DNA of 64,000 nt from Peribacillus kribbensis DSM 17871 (GTDB lineage: Bacteria; Bacillota; Bacilli; Bacillales; DSM-1321). The stretch is from assembly GCF_000430765.1 (NCBI RefSeq), contig NZ_KE387242.1, forward strand, positions 62,001-126,000, written 5' to 3'. The notes beneath the pieces are model-generated. The model made no database searches. It was not told the DNA's origin and was given only the letters and a program-made list of their open reading frames with translations. This document shows positions 35,463 through 44,465 of this stretch, piece after piece; the stretch's first letter is position 1; each line of letters begins with the position of its first letter. A program made the position numbers and the translations under genes.

Positions 35463-36290
35463 TTAGCGATTATACAGCTTGAACTCCTTCATGGCATTTT
35501 GGAGACTTGAGAACGAAGTAACTCCTTCCAGTCTTATTCCTAAGCTGACCATAGTCTGGGCAATTTCTGGACGTATTCCAGTTAGAGCAACTTTGACACC
35601 AACTAATTTAAGTGCGTCTATTACCTTGAAAAGGTGATTTGCAACCATAGTATCAATCATAGGGACACCTGATAAATCAATGATCACAAAGCTCAACCCC
35701 AGACTTGTCCCATAATTCAGGGCTTTTTCCATTAGATCTTGTGCTCTTTTTGTATCGATATCACCAATAATAGGGAGGATCCCAATATCTTCCGTAATTC
35801 TTACCATAGGAATGGACAGTTCTAAAGCAGTCATTTCAGCAGCCTGGATACGGGCTATGTAGGTTTTTGTATAGGATAAGCTAAGCCAATGCACAGCCCG
35901 GTCAACAACAGAGTCAAAACGGGAAATTAATACATAAAATTCTTCTAGTGATAAATGGTTCTTCATGGACTCATCTTTAATCAATTCACCAATCGTATCC
36001 CGATAAAACCGTACCTCTTCAATCGCAAGGTCCAAAGGTAAATTTAAATCAACTAAAAGGTGTACACTGTTGTTTCCCCACTCTGTCAAATGGCTATAGG
36101 TTTCTTCTATACTTTCGGAAATCGAATCGGCAAAAATCCTTATAAGTTCCTCTCTCCAGGAACGTAATTTTTCATCATTTATTTCCGAGTAGATGTTTTT
36201 ATCTGCATTAAATCTCTGTATAGCTAATTGTTCTTTCAGACTTCTTACTTTATCGGCAATCTTACGCATGATATCGATTGAGGTTTCCAT
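35463..36290 (-). CDS. RsbR-like STAS-domain stressosome protein
   Basis: 275 residues. The N-terminal half is a non-haem-globin-like RsbRD_N helical sensor. The C-terminal STAS domain contains LSGVPMIDTMVANHLFKVID and ALTGIRPEIAQTMV, with Thr residues at the two positions phosphorylated by RsbT in RsbR. Stressosome scaffolds of this kind control sigma-B through RsbT/RsbU. No rsbS or rsbT is nearby, so it is an orphan paralogue. The N-terminus determines the signal, which is unknown. Confidence 0.88.
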   Translation of the reverse strand: METSIDIMRKIADKVRSLKEQLAIQRFNADKNIYSEINDEKLRSWREELIRIFADSISESIEETYSHLTEWGNNSVHLLVDLNLPLDLAIEEVRFYRDTIGELIKDESMKNHLSLEEFYVLISRFDSVVDRAVHWLSLSYTKTYIARIQAAEMTALELSIPMVRITEDIGILPIIGDIDTKRAQDLMEKALNYGTSLGLSFVIIDLSGVPMIDTMVANHLFKVIDALKLVGVKVALTGIRPEIAQTMVSLGIRLEGVTSFSSLQNAMKEFKLYNR

Positions 36291-36299
36291 AATGGGATC

Positions 36300-36650
36300 A
36301 TCACCTTTTAATGGAATTTCACAGTTGGGATACTGCTCACATATTCTTCCTGGCCACTCTTCCAGGAGAAGGTAATTAAGAAGTGTCTACAACTCCCAAC
36401 ATATACTTATGCATAAAAAGAATAGCATTAATTCACCTTGAATTTTGTCGGAATAGGCAGATTGATACTCAATAAAAAATAGAAATTTATCCTATTAAAA
36501 GTGATCTATTGGGCTAATGAAGCAGGATTTGAAAAATAGCCAGAGAAAATATGTGAAAAATGAGGTGTCCTGGCCTCCTAAAGATACAGCACTAGAGCAG
36601 GTAATTTAACGAACGTATAGAAATTAAAATATAAACCATCGAGTTCTTAA
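36300..36650. other. Intergenic, nothing identified
   Basis: About 350 bp between the rsbR-like gene and the S66 pseudogene. AT-rich, no ORF, repeat or terminator that I can support. Confidence 0.4.
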
Positions 36651-36653
36651 AGG

Positions 36654-37690
36654 GTGGCAGTCCATGTATTAATTAAACCAAAAAAATTACAAGCGGGGGA
36701 TTGTGTTGCAACAGTAAGTCCTTCCTGGGGAGGAGCTGGTGAACCAGGACTTAGATGGCGGTATGAACAAGGTATAAAAAGACTAGAGGGAATTTTTGGA
36801 CTGAAGGTTATCCTAATGCCAAATAGTTTGAAGGGTAGCGAATATCTTTATCGTCACCCGCAAGCGCACGCAGAAGATTTGATAAATGGCATTTAAGGAT
36901 GAGAGTATCAAAGGAATCATTGCAAATATTGGCGGGGAGGATAGTATCCGCTTACTTCCTTACATAGATTTTGACGTTATACGTGAAAACCCCAAAGTTT
37001 TTATGGGTTACTCGGATGTGACCATAACCCATTTGTTTTGCCATAAAGCAGGAATTTCTTCTTTTTATGGTCCAGCCATAATGACCGATTTTGCAGAGAA
37101 CGTGGAGATGGATCCTTATGCGATTGAAATGGTGAAACGAACGTTTTTCTCAAATATCATGATTGATGACATTCACCCGGCTGATCATTGGACGAGTGAG
37201 CGATTAGAATGGATAGAAGAGAATAAAAACCCTCAACGACGCTGCAGAAAAATTCGGGTTACGAGATGCTTCAAGGTTCAGGAGTGGTACAAGGGCGTTT
37301 GATTGGCGGCTGTATCGAAGTACTGGAGTTTGCCAAGGGAACAGAACTTTGGCCAGAGGAAACATATTGGGAGGATTGCATCCTGTTCTTTGAAACATCG
37401 GATGAAAAACCAGAGCCAAGTCTTATTAAGTATTGGCTGCGAATTATGCTGTACAAGGGATTCTAAAAAAAGCAGCTGGTATCATCTTGGGAAAACCGCA
37501 AGATGAGAAGTACTTTGACGAGTATAAAGAAGAAATTCAAATAGTAATGAGGGAATTTGATCTGGAGGATGTGCCCATTTTGTATAACTTGAATTTTGGT
37601 CATACCGAACCCAAATTTATCTTGCCCTATGGCGTAAGGGCAGAAATTGTGATAAGAAAACTTTTAAGATTCTGGAAAGTGGAGTTGTAT
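36654..37690 (+). pseudogene. S66 peptidase (LD-carboxypeptidase/MccF-like), four frameshifts
   Basis: Pieces in successive frames rebuild an MccF-type S66 serine peptidase. They are ATVSPSWGGAGEPGLRWRYE, GIIANIGGEDSIRLLPYIDF with VFMGYSDVTITHLF (nucleophile Ser), VVQGRLIGGCIEVLEFAKGT, and NLNFGHTEPKFILPYG (catalytic His). Frame breaks lie near 36890, 37235, 37445 and 37650. Catalytic residues are retained but the gene cannot make one protein. MccF enzymes give self-immunity to microcin C-like peptide nucleotides; others recycle murein peptides. Confidence 0.85.
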
Positions 37691-37693
37691 AAA

Positions 37694-38278
37694 AAAGGGA
37701 AGCGTACAGCTGCTGCGGTCGCTCCTTACTCACATGCCGTTAAAGCAGGATATTTACACATTCTATCTGGGCAACCCCAGTTGACTCACAATAAAAGGGG
37801 ATATTGCCGAACAGACACGCGGCAGGCTTAACTCCTGATCATGTTCGTCAGCTGAATAAAAACAAAAGCAGGAGGAGAAAACTATGTTTAAAATCCTTTT
37901 AAAAAAATAAGGGGAGATTTTCCCCTTAAATCAAAAATGTAGCTTGTCTCAGAGGATATAAGGGGAAGATTTCCCCTTATGGAAAGAAAATCCCTTCATA
38001 TTCTTATGTTTTGAGTCAATAGAGGGAAATTCTACCTTTATTTGCGCTCTTTTTACTCATCATTACGGAATAAGGGGAATTTCTCCCTTTATGTCTCAGC
38101 CCGGATGCAGAATTGTCAAAAGGTGAATGTATTCCTGACGGATATGAATCATTTCACAGCAATGAATGAAGTTTACTCTCAACAATTTTCTGAGCCATAT
38201 CCTGCTCGTACTCCTATAGGTGTTTTATCCCTGCCTCTTGGTGCACAGGTTGAAATCAAAATAATTTCCAGAAGATAA
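37694..38278 (+). pseudogene. ridA: RidA (YjgF) gene interrupted by a palindrome unit
   Basis: The first part reads AAAVAPYSHAVKAGYLHILS, then GDIAEQTRQA after a frame change, up to about 37890. The last part, from ~38105, reads KVNVFLTDMNHFTAMNEVYS and SEPYPARTPIGVLSLPLGAQ, the conserved C-terminal half of RidA including the catalytic Arg. Between them lies a ~186-bp unit of four palindromes. Rid proteins hydrolyse reactive enamine/imine intermediates. The gene is also frameshifted, so it is dead. Confidence 0.75.
37907..38092. repeat. Four-palindrome unit, copy A
   Basis: Palindromes start at 37907, 37958, 38018 and 38069 (spacings 51, 60, 51). The best is ATAAGGGG-N7-CCCCTTAT at 37958-37980; the third is degenerate. 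Spacer sequences are unrelated to those of copies B and C. Total 186 bp. It lies inside the ridA pseudogene. Confidence 0.85.
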
Positions 38279-38353
38279 AATTCAGGAAAGTAGGCCGCAT
38301 TTCCGATGGAGTTAGGTGCAACAAATGCTATATCTGAAAAACGGAGGATTGAA

Positions 38354-38770
38354 ATGCCCTCAAATGAGAGAAAAATGATGAATGCAGCCTTAAAAAAGCT
38401 GGTAATACCCGTATTAAGACAACAAGGATTCAAAGGATCCTTCCCTCATTTCAGACGATTAAATGATAATAATATAGATTTAATTACCTTTCAATTCAAC
38501 AATTGGGGAGGTTCTTTTATTGTTGAGTTAGCAGCTTGTCCTAAAAATGGAACCACCATGTCTTGGGGAGAAGATATTCCGCCGAATAAAGTTAATGCTT
38601 ACCATGTGGATAGACGTTATAGGCTGGGAGCCGTTTCATTAGGGAGCGACGGTAAATGGTTTCATTACGAACATGCTGTTACTGAAGAGGATTATACAAC
38701 AGTGGCAGAAGAAGTCCTCAGCTTACTGAAAATATCGGATCCTTCTTGGATTAGTAGGTTAGTAGAGTAA
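38354..38770 (+). CDS. DUF4304 protein
   Basis: 138 residues from ATG 38354, chosen because ACGGAGGATTGAA precedes it. Contains VIPVLRQQGFKGSFPHFRR, LITFQFNNWGGSFIVELAAC and HVDRRYRLGAV, the DUF4304 pattern (a small alpha/beta protein often present in immunity and accessory loci). No membrane segment. Function unknown. Followed by a hairpin (ACACTTCT/AGAAGTGT) and a T-rich stretch at about 38780-38830. Confidence 0.75.
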   Translation: MPSNERKMMNAALKKLVIPVLRQQGFKGSFPHFRRLNDNNIDLITFQFNNWGGSFIVELAACPKNGTTMSWGEDIPPNKVNAYHVDRRYRLGAVSLGSDGKWFHYEHAVTEEDYTTVAEEVLSLLKISDPSWISRLVE

Positions 38771-38890
38771 GCTTTACATAACACTTCTATTGTTGAGAAG
38801 TGTGAATCGCTATGGCGGTCCTTTTTTTATTTTTTCCGTATAGGACAAACTTGAGTGTGGGAAGGCTTATTGTGAGGAGGCGATATATAA

Positions 38891-38983
38891 ATGGGGACTT
38901 TTGAAGCTTTATCTCTGATGCTGAGCTTTGGGATGTTTGTGATCGCTATTCTGGACTTTAAAAATAAAAATAAGAATTCCTGA
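38891..38983 (+). CDS. Putative holin-like toxin (type I toxin-like peptide, 30 aa)
   Basis: MGTFEALSLMLSFGMFVIAI followed by LDFKNKNKNS. A GGAGGCG site lies seven bases upstream. The pattern, MxTYEALxLMxxFGxxxxxIL then a short basic tail, is that of the Firmicute holin-like toxin family, small membrane peptides often in type I toxin-antitoxin pairs. Such peptides are common near plasmid maintenance regions; RepB and the origin lie 1-3 kb away. The terminator at 39035 follows. An antisense RNA would be expected over the 3' end but cannot be seen directly. Confidence 0.7.
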   Translation: MGTFEALSLMLSFGMFVIAILDFKNKNKNS

Positions 38984-39034
38984 ACATTCTGGCTGTTATG
39001 CAGCTATGGAGGGTCCATTGATGGAACAGGGTTG

Positions 39035-39060
39035 GAGCTGCTTCGGCGGCTCTTTTTTGC
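39035..39060 (+). terminator. GAGCTGC/GGCGGCTC terminator
   Basis: GAGCTGC-TTC-GGCGGCTC hairpin with six T, 50 bp downstream of the toxin-like gene. Confidence 0.7.
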
Positions 39061-39222
39061 AATACGAACGTGTATGTGTTTTAAGAACGATGGCTGCTTC
39101 AGCACCGTTTTATGTTCATCCATAGTCAGGAAGGGTAGTTGAAAAAACAATTGCAGGTGCAGAGGATATTAAAGAATAAAAGGAGAATTACATAGTAATT
39201 AAATGGATCCGGAGGTGCTTTT

Positions 39223-39786
39223 ATGGGAACGGTTTTTTCGTCTATACATCCTAGCCACGAAGAGTTTATAAAACAGCAAAAGATTTTTTTTGTTGGCTCG
39301 GCTCCTCTTTCAGAAGACGGCCATGTTAATATTTCACCAAAAGGCCATGATGTGCTGAGGATCTTATCGTCAACAGAAATTGCTTATTTAGATTTAACAG
39401 GCAGTGGGAATGAAACAAGTGCCCATATCAAAGATAATGGCAGAGTAACCTTTATGTTCACTGCTTTTGAAGGGCCTCCGATGATCTTGCGTCTGTACGG
39501 ACGTGGCCAGGTGGTTTTGCCAGGCACCATAGAATGGGATGAAATGATCACTCATTTTGACCTCCTGCCGGGTGCAAGGCAAATCATTTATGCCAAAATT
39601 GATATAGTAAAAACATCGTGTGGATTTAGCATTCCTTTCTATTCCTATAGTGGCGAGCGAGATACACTTCTTCAGTGGGCAGACAAGAAAAGCGATCAAG
39701 AATTAGAAGACTATCGGAAGAAGAAAAATTCTATGAGTATGGATGGGATTGTTTCACCAATAGGCGATGGATACTTTCTTGAATAA
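39223..39786 (+). CDS. Pyridoxamine 5'-phosphate oxidase-family protein
   Basis: 187 residues. FMN-binding split-barrel: FIKQQKIFFVGSAPLSEDGH, NISPKGHDVLRILSSTEIAY, TGSGNETSAHIKDNGRVTFM and RLYGRGQVVLPG. This is the PPOX-class subgroup that likely binds FMN or F420. A redox role on an unknown small substrate is likely. ATG after GGAGGTGCTTTT. Followed by a hairpin before the convergent repB. Confidence 0.85.
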   Translation: MGTVFSSIHPSHEEFIKQQKIFFVGSAPLSEDGHVNISPKGHDVLRILSSTEIAYLDLTGSGNETSAHIKDNGRVTFMFTAFEGPPMILRLYGRGQVVLPGTIEWDEMITHFDLLPGARQIIYAKIDIVKTSCGFSIPFYSYSGERDTLLQWADKKSDQELEDYRKKKNSMSMDGIVSPIGDGYFLE

Positions 39787-39858
39787 ACGAGAATGTACTC
39801 AGAGGAAAACTCATCCTTGGATATCCGCCTTAAGGATGAAATAAAACGAAATAAAAAA

Positions 39859-39895
39859 GCTTGTGAAGAAAAAATAGTGCTTTTCTCTACAAGCT
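39859..39895. terminator. Bidirectional hairpin between PPOX and repB
   Basis: AGCTTGT and ACAAGCT arms with inner GAAGAAAA/TTTTCTC pairing, between two convergent genes. Confidence 0.6.
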
Positions 39896-39916
39896 GAGTA
39901 CGAATGATCCCACTGA

Positions 39917-41239
39917 TTAGTAGGGAATTTCATCTTTGCTTTCTTTCCATTTCTTAAAAAACATCTTTATTTTACTCTCTTCAACATCGTCTGTTGTCAG
40001 GGGAGGCAGCTTCCGATCATGTCTGTATTTCTGAACCGCATTGATTTTATCGAACAGCTTCTTCTCCCTTTCATCAGATATGAGATTGATGTCTTCAATG
40101 GAACTCGGTCTTTCTTTCTGCATGATGGTTTGAAAATATTCATAGATCGTTTCGAGATCCGCAATGTCCTTCTTGGTTCGCTCCCGGACTTTATTGTCGT
40201 AATTTCCGATTCTTAAACGATATAAAGAACTTTCGTATTCTTCCACTTCGTATGGGGAATCGGCATAGTTATTTTCAATAGCCTTTACAATATATCCGGC
40301 TAAATTGGAAACATCGTTGCTGCTGTTTCTCATCACATACACAATATTTTCTTCTATGTATCTTGGATGATAGTGTTTAATGAAATTCGTGGCCTTATCT
40401 CTTCTGACTCCGTTTGCGATTAATCGATTTAGAAGGATCTGAATATCATAATCCACGGCTTCTTCTGTTAAGTGCTTATCCGTAATCTTATCGTTTTTGG
40501 AAATATAGAAAACAAAGGAATCGATTTTACGGCCGATCTTTTTATGAATTTCATAATGGAAGGTGATGTCGGTCTTCTCTTCGATCTCTTCCTTCGCTTT
40601 ATCCAGGACAATTTTTCTGAAATTTTTCATCAGGGTCAGTTTATCATCCGGTATATTTAATAATTTCCTCAATTCACTTACCTTAATGATCCGCTTAACC
40701 CAGGGCTCACGTTCTTTTAATAATTCATAGATTCTCCAGGAATACTCCGATTTGAGCTGCAAAACGTTAAAGAGCTGATATCCGGTATATTTTTTAAGAT
40801 TCATTAAATAATCTGCCAGGGTATCTGACAGCTTGATCCGTATCAGACCTTCTCCCTTTAGATAGGTTGCCTGTTGAATCCAGTTGATCTTATGTACAAT
40901 GCTTCCGTTTTTCCCCGCCTGTTCGGGCTCTTCTATGATAAATACCTTGGATTGAAGTCCGTCCACTGCTTTTTCAACCCGTTCATAAAAACTGGTCTCA
41001 GAAACCCCAATAAGATTTGCCAGTTCTTTAATTTGTATCACATATGTTTTAAAATCTATATCTTCCGGCTGTACGAGACTGACCAGGGCATATATAATGC
41101 GCCGTTCCGTAAGAGTAAGATCCTGCCTGGCATTTATGAGGTCATTGGATTGATTCACCCAGTAATATGGTTTTATTTCAGCTTCTTCTAATAATTCAAA
41201 TGATAACTGTTCACTGGTCTCAGCTGTAGCCACACTCAC
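39917..41239 (-). CDS. repB: Rep_3-family plasmid replication initiator (RepB)
   Basis: 440 residues from GTG 41239 (GGGAGG eight bases upstream). The N-terminal half contains two winged-helix parts of the Rep_3/initiator family: NARQDLTLTERRIIYALVSL, YVIQIKELANLIGVSE, FNVLQLKSEYSWRIYELLKE and ISELRKLLNIPDDKL-type motifs. The C-terminal third is charged and helical, with a second helix-turn region. Such proteins bind iterons, melt the origin and recruit the host replisome, and control copy number by handcuffing. An iteron region lies directly upstream, which confirms the role. Length exceeds small-plasmid Rep proteins and fits large Bacillus plasmids. Confidence 0.93.
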   Translation of the reverse strand: MSVATAETSEQLSFELLEEAEIKPYYWVNQSNDLINARQDLTLTERRIIYALVSLVQPEDIDFKTYVIQIKELANLIGVSETSFYERVEKAVDGLQSKVFIIEEPEQAGKNGSIVHKINWIQQATYLKGEGLIRIKLSDTLADYLMNLKKYTGYQLFNVLQLKSEYSWRIYELLKEREPWVKRIIKVSELRKLLNIPDDKLTLMKNFRKIVLDKAKEEIEEKTDITFHYEIHKKIGRKIDSFVFYISKNDKITDKHLTEEAVDYDIQILLNRLIANGVRRDKATNFIKHYHPRYIEENIVYVMRNSSNDVSNLAGYIVKAIENNYADSPYEVEEYESSLYRLRIGNYDNKVRERTKKDIADLETIYEYFQTIMQKERPSSIEDINLISDEREKKLFDKINAVQKYRHDRKLPPLTTDDVEESKIKMFFKKWKESKDEIPY

Positions 41240-41352
41240 TGGTCTGCCTCCCTGTCATTCCTTCTACTAAAATGACTATATTACATTTTTTTTTTAATTT
41301 CTACCCATAAACTTATAGAGAAAACGGGCGGTTACCCGGAGCTTCTATATAA

Positions 41353-42063
41353 GTCTACCTGAACGGTGCGGAAAATCCAGTGCTCAAATAGAAAGAGCTA
41401 CGTAAAAGGGGTGAGTAAAGACCGTTCTCATCAGGATTTTTATTCATAGAGCTACTTAAACGGTGTCTCCTAATGGGGTTATGTTATTAAAAGAGCTATC
41501 TAAACGGGGTGAAAAAAATATTTTGTGGTTCGGTTAAATCTATTTCCCTCTTCAAACAAATAATGTCTACCTAAACGGTGTTGATGTGCCGGACTGCTGT
41601 ATCAAAAAGAAGTCTAATGTCTATCTAAACGGGGTGGGCTGCTGTAAAAATTGCTCTATGTGATGTATTTGTCTTACGAACTCATAAATAAAAGAGGAAA
41701 ACGGTCGTAGTTGGGCTCCCACGAAACACTTTAACCCCGTTTTAGTAGACATTTAGTGATGAGATAAATACTTTGCACCGTTTTTATAGCCATTACACAC
41801 CTATCCACAAGCTATATAACACCGTAAAACTAGCCCTTTGACCCCCTTTAGGTAGCCACTTGCACTGTTTACGTAGACTTGTCACACCTTTTCCATAGCT
41901 ATATTTTCCTTCTATCCCTTTAGGCACAAGGATTTCAGCGTTCGACAAACAATAAACATTTTAAAACATCTTAAAAACATATATAACAGTAAAAACATGA
42001 GCGGCTCGGTGACACCGTATAAATAGACATTAACATACACACAAGAACACCTTTTAAGTAGAC
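41353..42063. other. Plasmid replication origin: iteron arrays and DnaA-box-like site
   Basis: Iterons of consensus G(T/A)CTA(C/T)NTAAACGG(GG)TG. Six read forward at 41353, 41395, 41449, 41493, 41565 and 41619. Eight read in the reverse orientation at 41734, 41776, 41820, 41841, 41863, 41883, 42013 and 42048. The two arrays face each other across an AT-rich centre (41640-41730). CTATCCACA at 41801-41809 is a DnaA box with one mismatch. The forward array lies next to repB and presumably also autoregulates it. Confidence 0.9.
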
Positions 42064-42175
42064 TTATATTCACATCAGGAAAAAGGACATAGACAGCAGT
42101 TTTGCTAAACAAGGAGTTAATACTATGTTTGTTGAAATAGATAATAAGCTATTTTCAGATTTCGGAGGTGTCTTA

Positions 42176-42649
42176 ATGCAAACATTTTTTAAATATAACT
42201 GGATGGTAAGAGAAGAGTGGTATTGTTGGTGTGAAGAGGTAAGTGAAGAAGAACTTTTGCAAAACCGAACGGGTGGAATGGGAAGTATATTGCAAACTCT
42301 TTTCCATATTGTAGATGTAGAATGGAGCTGGATCCGTGTCTTACAAGGGAAAACGGACTTTCAGGAGAGCTTCGATCAGTATAATAGCTTGTACAAGATC
42401 AGAAAATTGGATGCGGACTTTCATTTGGAAGTAGAGAACTTTGTGAACAACTGGGATGACAGTATGGAAAATCAATTATATTACGATACCCTGCCAGATG
42501 GCAGCGTAGTAACGGATACTTGGGGGGAAGTGATGCGGCATACGATTGCTCACGAAATTCACCATATAGGCCAATTATCGATTTGGGCAAGAGAATTGGG
42601 AAAGAAGCCTGTTTCGGCGAACCTTATTGGCCGGGGGCTTTCCTCGTAA
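42176..42649 (+). CDS. DinB-family protein
   Basis: 157 residues; ATG 42176 is preferred because CGGAGGTG lies just upstream. Four-helix bundle with the metal-binding histidines LFHIVDVEWSW and MRHTIAHEIHHIGQLSIW. DinB/YfiT-like enzymes are metal-dependent, often thiol transferases acting on xenobiotics. Substrate unknown. Sits directly beside the origin, transcribed away from it. Confidence 0.85.
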   Translation: MQTFFKYNWMVREEWYCWCEEVSEEELLQNRTGGMGSILQTLFHIVDVEWSWIRVLQGKTDFQESFDQYNSLYKIRKLDADFHLEVENFVNNWDDSMENQLYYDTLPDGSVVTDTWGEVMRHTIAHEIHHIGQLSIWARELGKKPVSANLIGRGLSS

Positions 42650-42677
42650 TGGCACAAATAACACAGGTATAATAGGT

Positions 42678-42712
42678 GCGAAGTGAGGGCTGTTTTGCAG
42701 TCCTTTTTGCGT
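42678..42712 (+). terminator. Hairpin terminator
   Basis: AGGGCTG-TTTTG-CAGTCCTTTTT after the dinB-like gene; GGTGCG upstream resembles the dispersed repeat. Confidence 0.6.
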
Positions 42713-42976
42713 GGAAAAAAGAGGGTAGTATTATCCTGATTATGGTAATATTTACTATATTAGGGGGGCAAAAATGGACAAGTTTTTTATTATTAATATG
42801 ATTAGAAACATAATATCACCATTTTTTCACGAAGGTATATGGGGTGTAGGATTTTTTTATTAACTGAATAAGATATTGAAAATAAAATTTTTCAAATCAT
42901 ATCGAAATATATTAGTGCCATTATATTAATTTTCATTTTATCTATTCGGTAATGATAAGTATGTAATGATGGTGGG

Positions 42977-43156
42977 ATGAATACAGCTATGGTTTTTGGG
43001 AATCCGTATAGAGTAAATAAAGCAGAAAGATTCCAGTTACCTTTAGCAAAATTAGATTTTTATATTTTTCGAGTCAATTATCGGGAGCTGGATCGTCATT
43101 TATCAGCTCTGTTAAATGATAGTGTTGATATTGCCGTAAAGATAAAAAGGACTTAA
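42977..43156 (+). CDS. Small hypothetical ORF (59 aa)
   Basis: MNTAMVFGNPYRVNKAERFQ followed by LPLAKLDFYIFRVNYRELDR. GGTGG precedes the ATG. The C-terminus resembles a helical tail but I recognise no family. Could be a fragment. 42713-42976 shows only AT-rich sequence with a short broken frame. Confidence 0.3.
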   Translation: MNTAMVFGNPYRVNKAERFQLPLAKLDFYIFRVNYRELDRHLSALLNDSVDIAVKIKRT

Positions 43157-43218
43157 ACAAAGCCCTTTTTACTGCTAACCTGTTTAACTGACGCACTCAT
43201 TTTGAAGAAGAACTAGTC

Positions 43219-43563
43219 CTACTTAACTAATTTTCTGCCGTACTTATGATGCAACCGCTCCTTGCATTCATCCCAAGTAGGATTATTACCTGCTTCCCAA
43301 TTGATAAATTCTAATTCGTCTGCAATTTTTCTTGATACTTTCATTGCATTTATATGACTCCCTTTATTTCTGTACTCTTTCATACTATTTTTGTTCTCCC
43401 ATATTGTTAGTGTCCAGTACGTATCCCAACCTTCATTATTTAACGAAGAATACAAAAGACCTTCCGATTTCTTAGCTTGACTATTCGATTTCAAAGTATG
43501 CCAAAAAAAGAGAGGTAACTTTCTCTTGCCTTTTAAACGAAGCCTTGTAACTGAGACAAACAT
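43219..43563 (-). CDS. DUF3291/ABM-like protein
   Basis: 114 residues. VSVTRLRLKGKRKLPLFFWH, DTYWTLTIWENKNSMKEYRN and GSHINAMKVSRKIADE are typical of the dimeric alpha-beta barrel proteins annotated DUF3291 (relatives of antibiotic biosynthesis monooxygenases and spheroidene monooxygenase). The usual role is uncertain; some bind haem or small hydrophobics. Complete and intact. Confidence 0.75.
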   Translation of the reverse strand: MFVSVTRLRLKGKRKLPLFFWHTLKSNSQAKKSEGLLYSSLNNEGWDTYWTLTIWENKNSMKEYRNKGSHINAMKVSRKIADELEFINWEAGNNPTWDECKERLHHKYGRKLVK

Positions 43564-43624
43564 ATTTTACTCCCTTCAATAAAGGATTTTTTATAAATTA
43601 TTCTATTGTTGGGTTTCAAATTCC

Positions 43625-43657
43625 TTCTTGAACTAACCTGTCTCGTTAGTTCAAGAA
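43625..43657. repeat. Perfect 13-bp inverted repeat of the GTTAGTT family
   Basis: TTCTTGAACTAAC and GTTAGTTCAAGAA around CTGTCTC. Best-preserved copy of the arm; a weaker AAGCC/AGGCT hairpin follows near 43705-43735. Confidence 0.7.
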
Positions 43658-43779
43658 GAAAATCAACAATATTCTTGAACAGAGCCTTTTTATTAGTTGT
43701 TAAAAAGCCTTCCTGCATTGAAGCAGAAAGGCTCTTATGTTTATATTCAGTTTATTAATTTAATAATAATGTATGCTCT

Positions 43780-44283
43780 TTACAGCAGCTTCTCATAAGC
43801 GAGTCTTTCTTCTCCACCATCTAAGGTGATGGTGCCGCATAATTCAAAACCATTCTTTTTCAGTGTTTTTTGCATAGGGATATTGGCTTCATGAGTGTCG
43901 GCTTTTATGCTGGGAATTTGTTTATTAGCACACAATGCTTCAACATGCTGGATGATGGTTGTTGCCAGTCCCATTCCCTTGTATGTATGATTTACAGCGA
44001 TTCGATGAATCGTGGCGTACTCACCATCACTAAGCCATTTTCCATTCCTAATAGACTTATAGGATGGCTCCTTAGCGAAGGTGACCATTGAAGTAGCCGC
44101 AATCACACCGTCATGTTCCAGCACATAACTCTCTGAGTTCATGATATCCTTCACGATGACATCATGATTGGGATAACCGTTTTGCCATTGATCAATTCCT
44201 GCTTCCTTAAAAGAGTCCTGGGCCTGCTTAATAATTTCCATAATAGAATGTACATCATTTTCAACAGACTTTCTAAAAATCAT
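43780..44283 (-). CDS. GNAT-family N-acetyltransferase
   Basis: 167 residues. Acetyl-CoA motif A TIHRIAVNHTYKGMGLATTI (Q/RxxGxG/A type) and motif B KADTHEANIPMQKTLKKNGF, with FELCGTITL at the end. Single-domain acetyltransferase, substrate unknown. Divergent from the second GNAT gene 180 bp away. Confidence 0.87.
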   Translation of the reverse strand: MIFRKSVENDVHSIMEIIKQAQDSFKEAGIDQWQNGYPNHDVIVKDIMNSESYVLEHDGVIAATSMVTFAKEPSYKSIRNGKWLSDGEYATIHRIAVNHTYKGMGLATTIIQHVEALCANKQIPSIKADTHEANIPMQKTLKKNGFELCGTITLDGGEERLAYEKLL

Positions 44284-44465
44284 TTTAAATCTCCTTAATT
44301 TTATTGTTTAGTTTCCTTTTGTTAAATATGAAATCATACTATATATTGTACCACCATTTCTCCAGGAAACTAAATAACGGGGATTAGCAGTCTCAATCGA
44401 TAAAGGATTTATTCAAAAATCACAGAATATATATAGTACATATAACGTTCCTGGAGGACTCCTGA

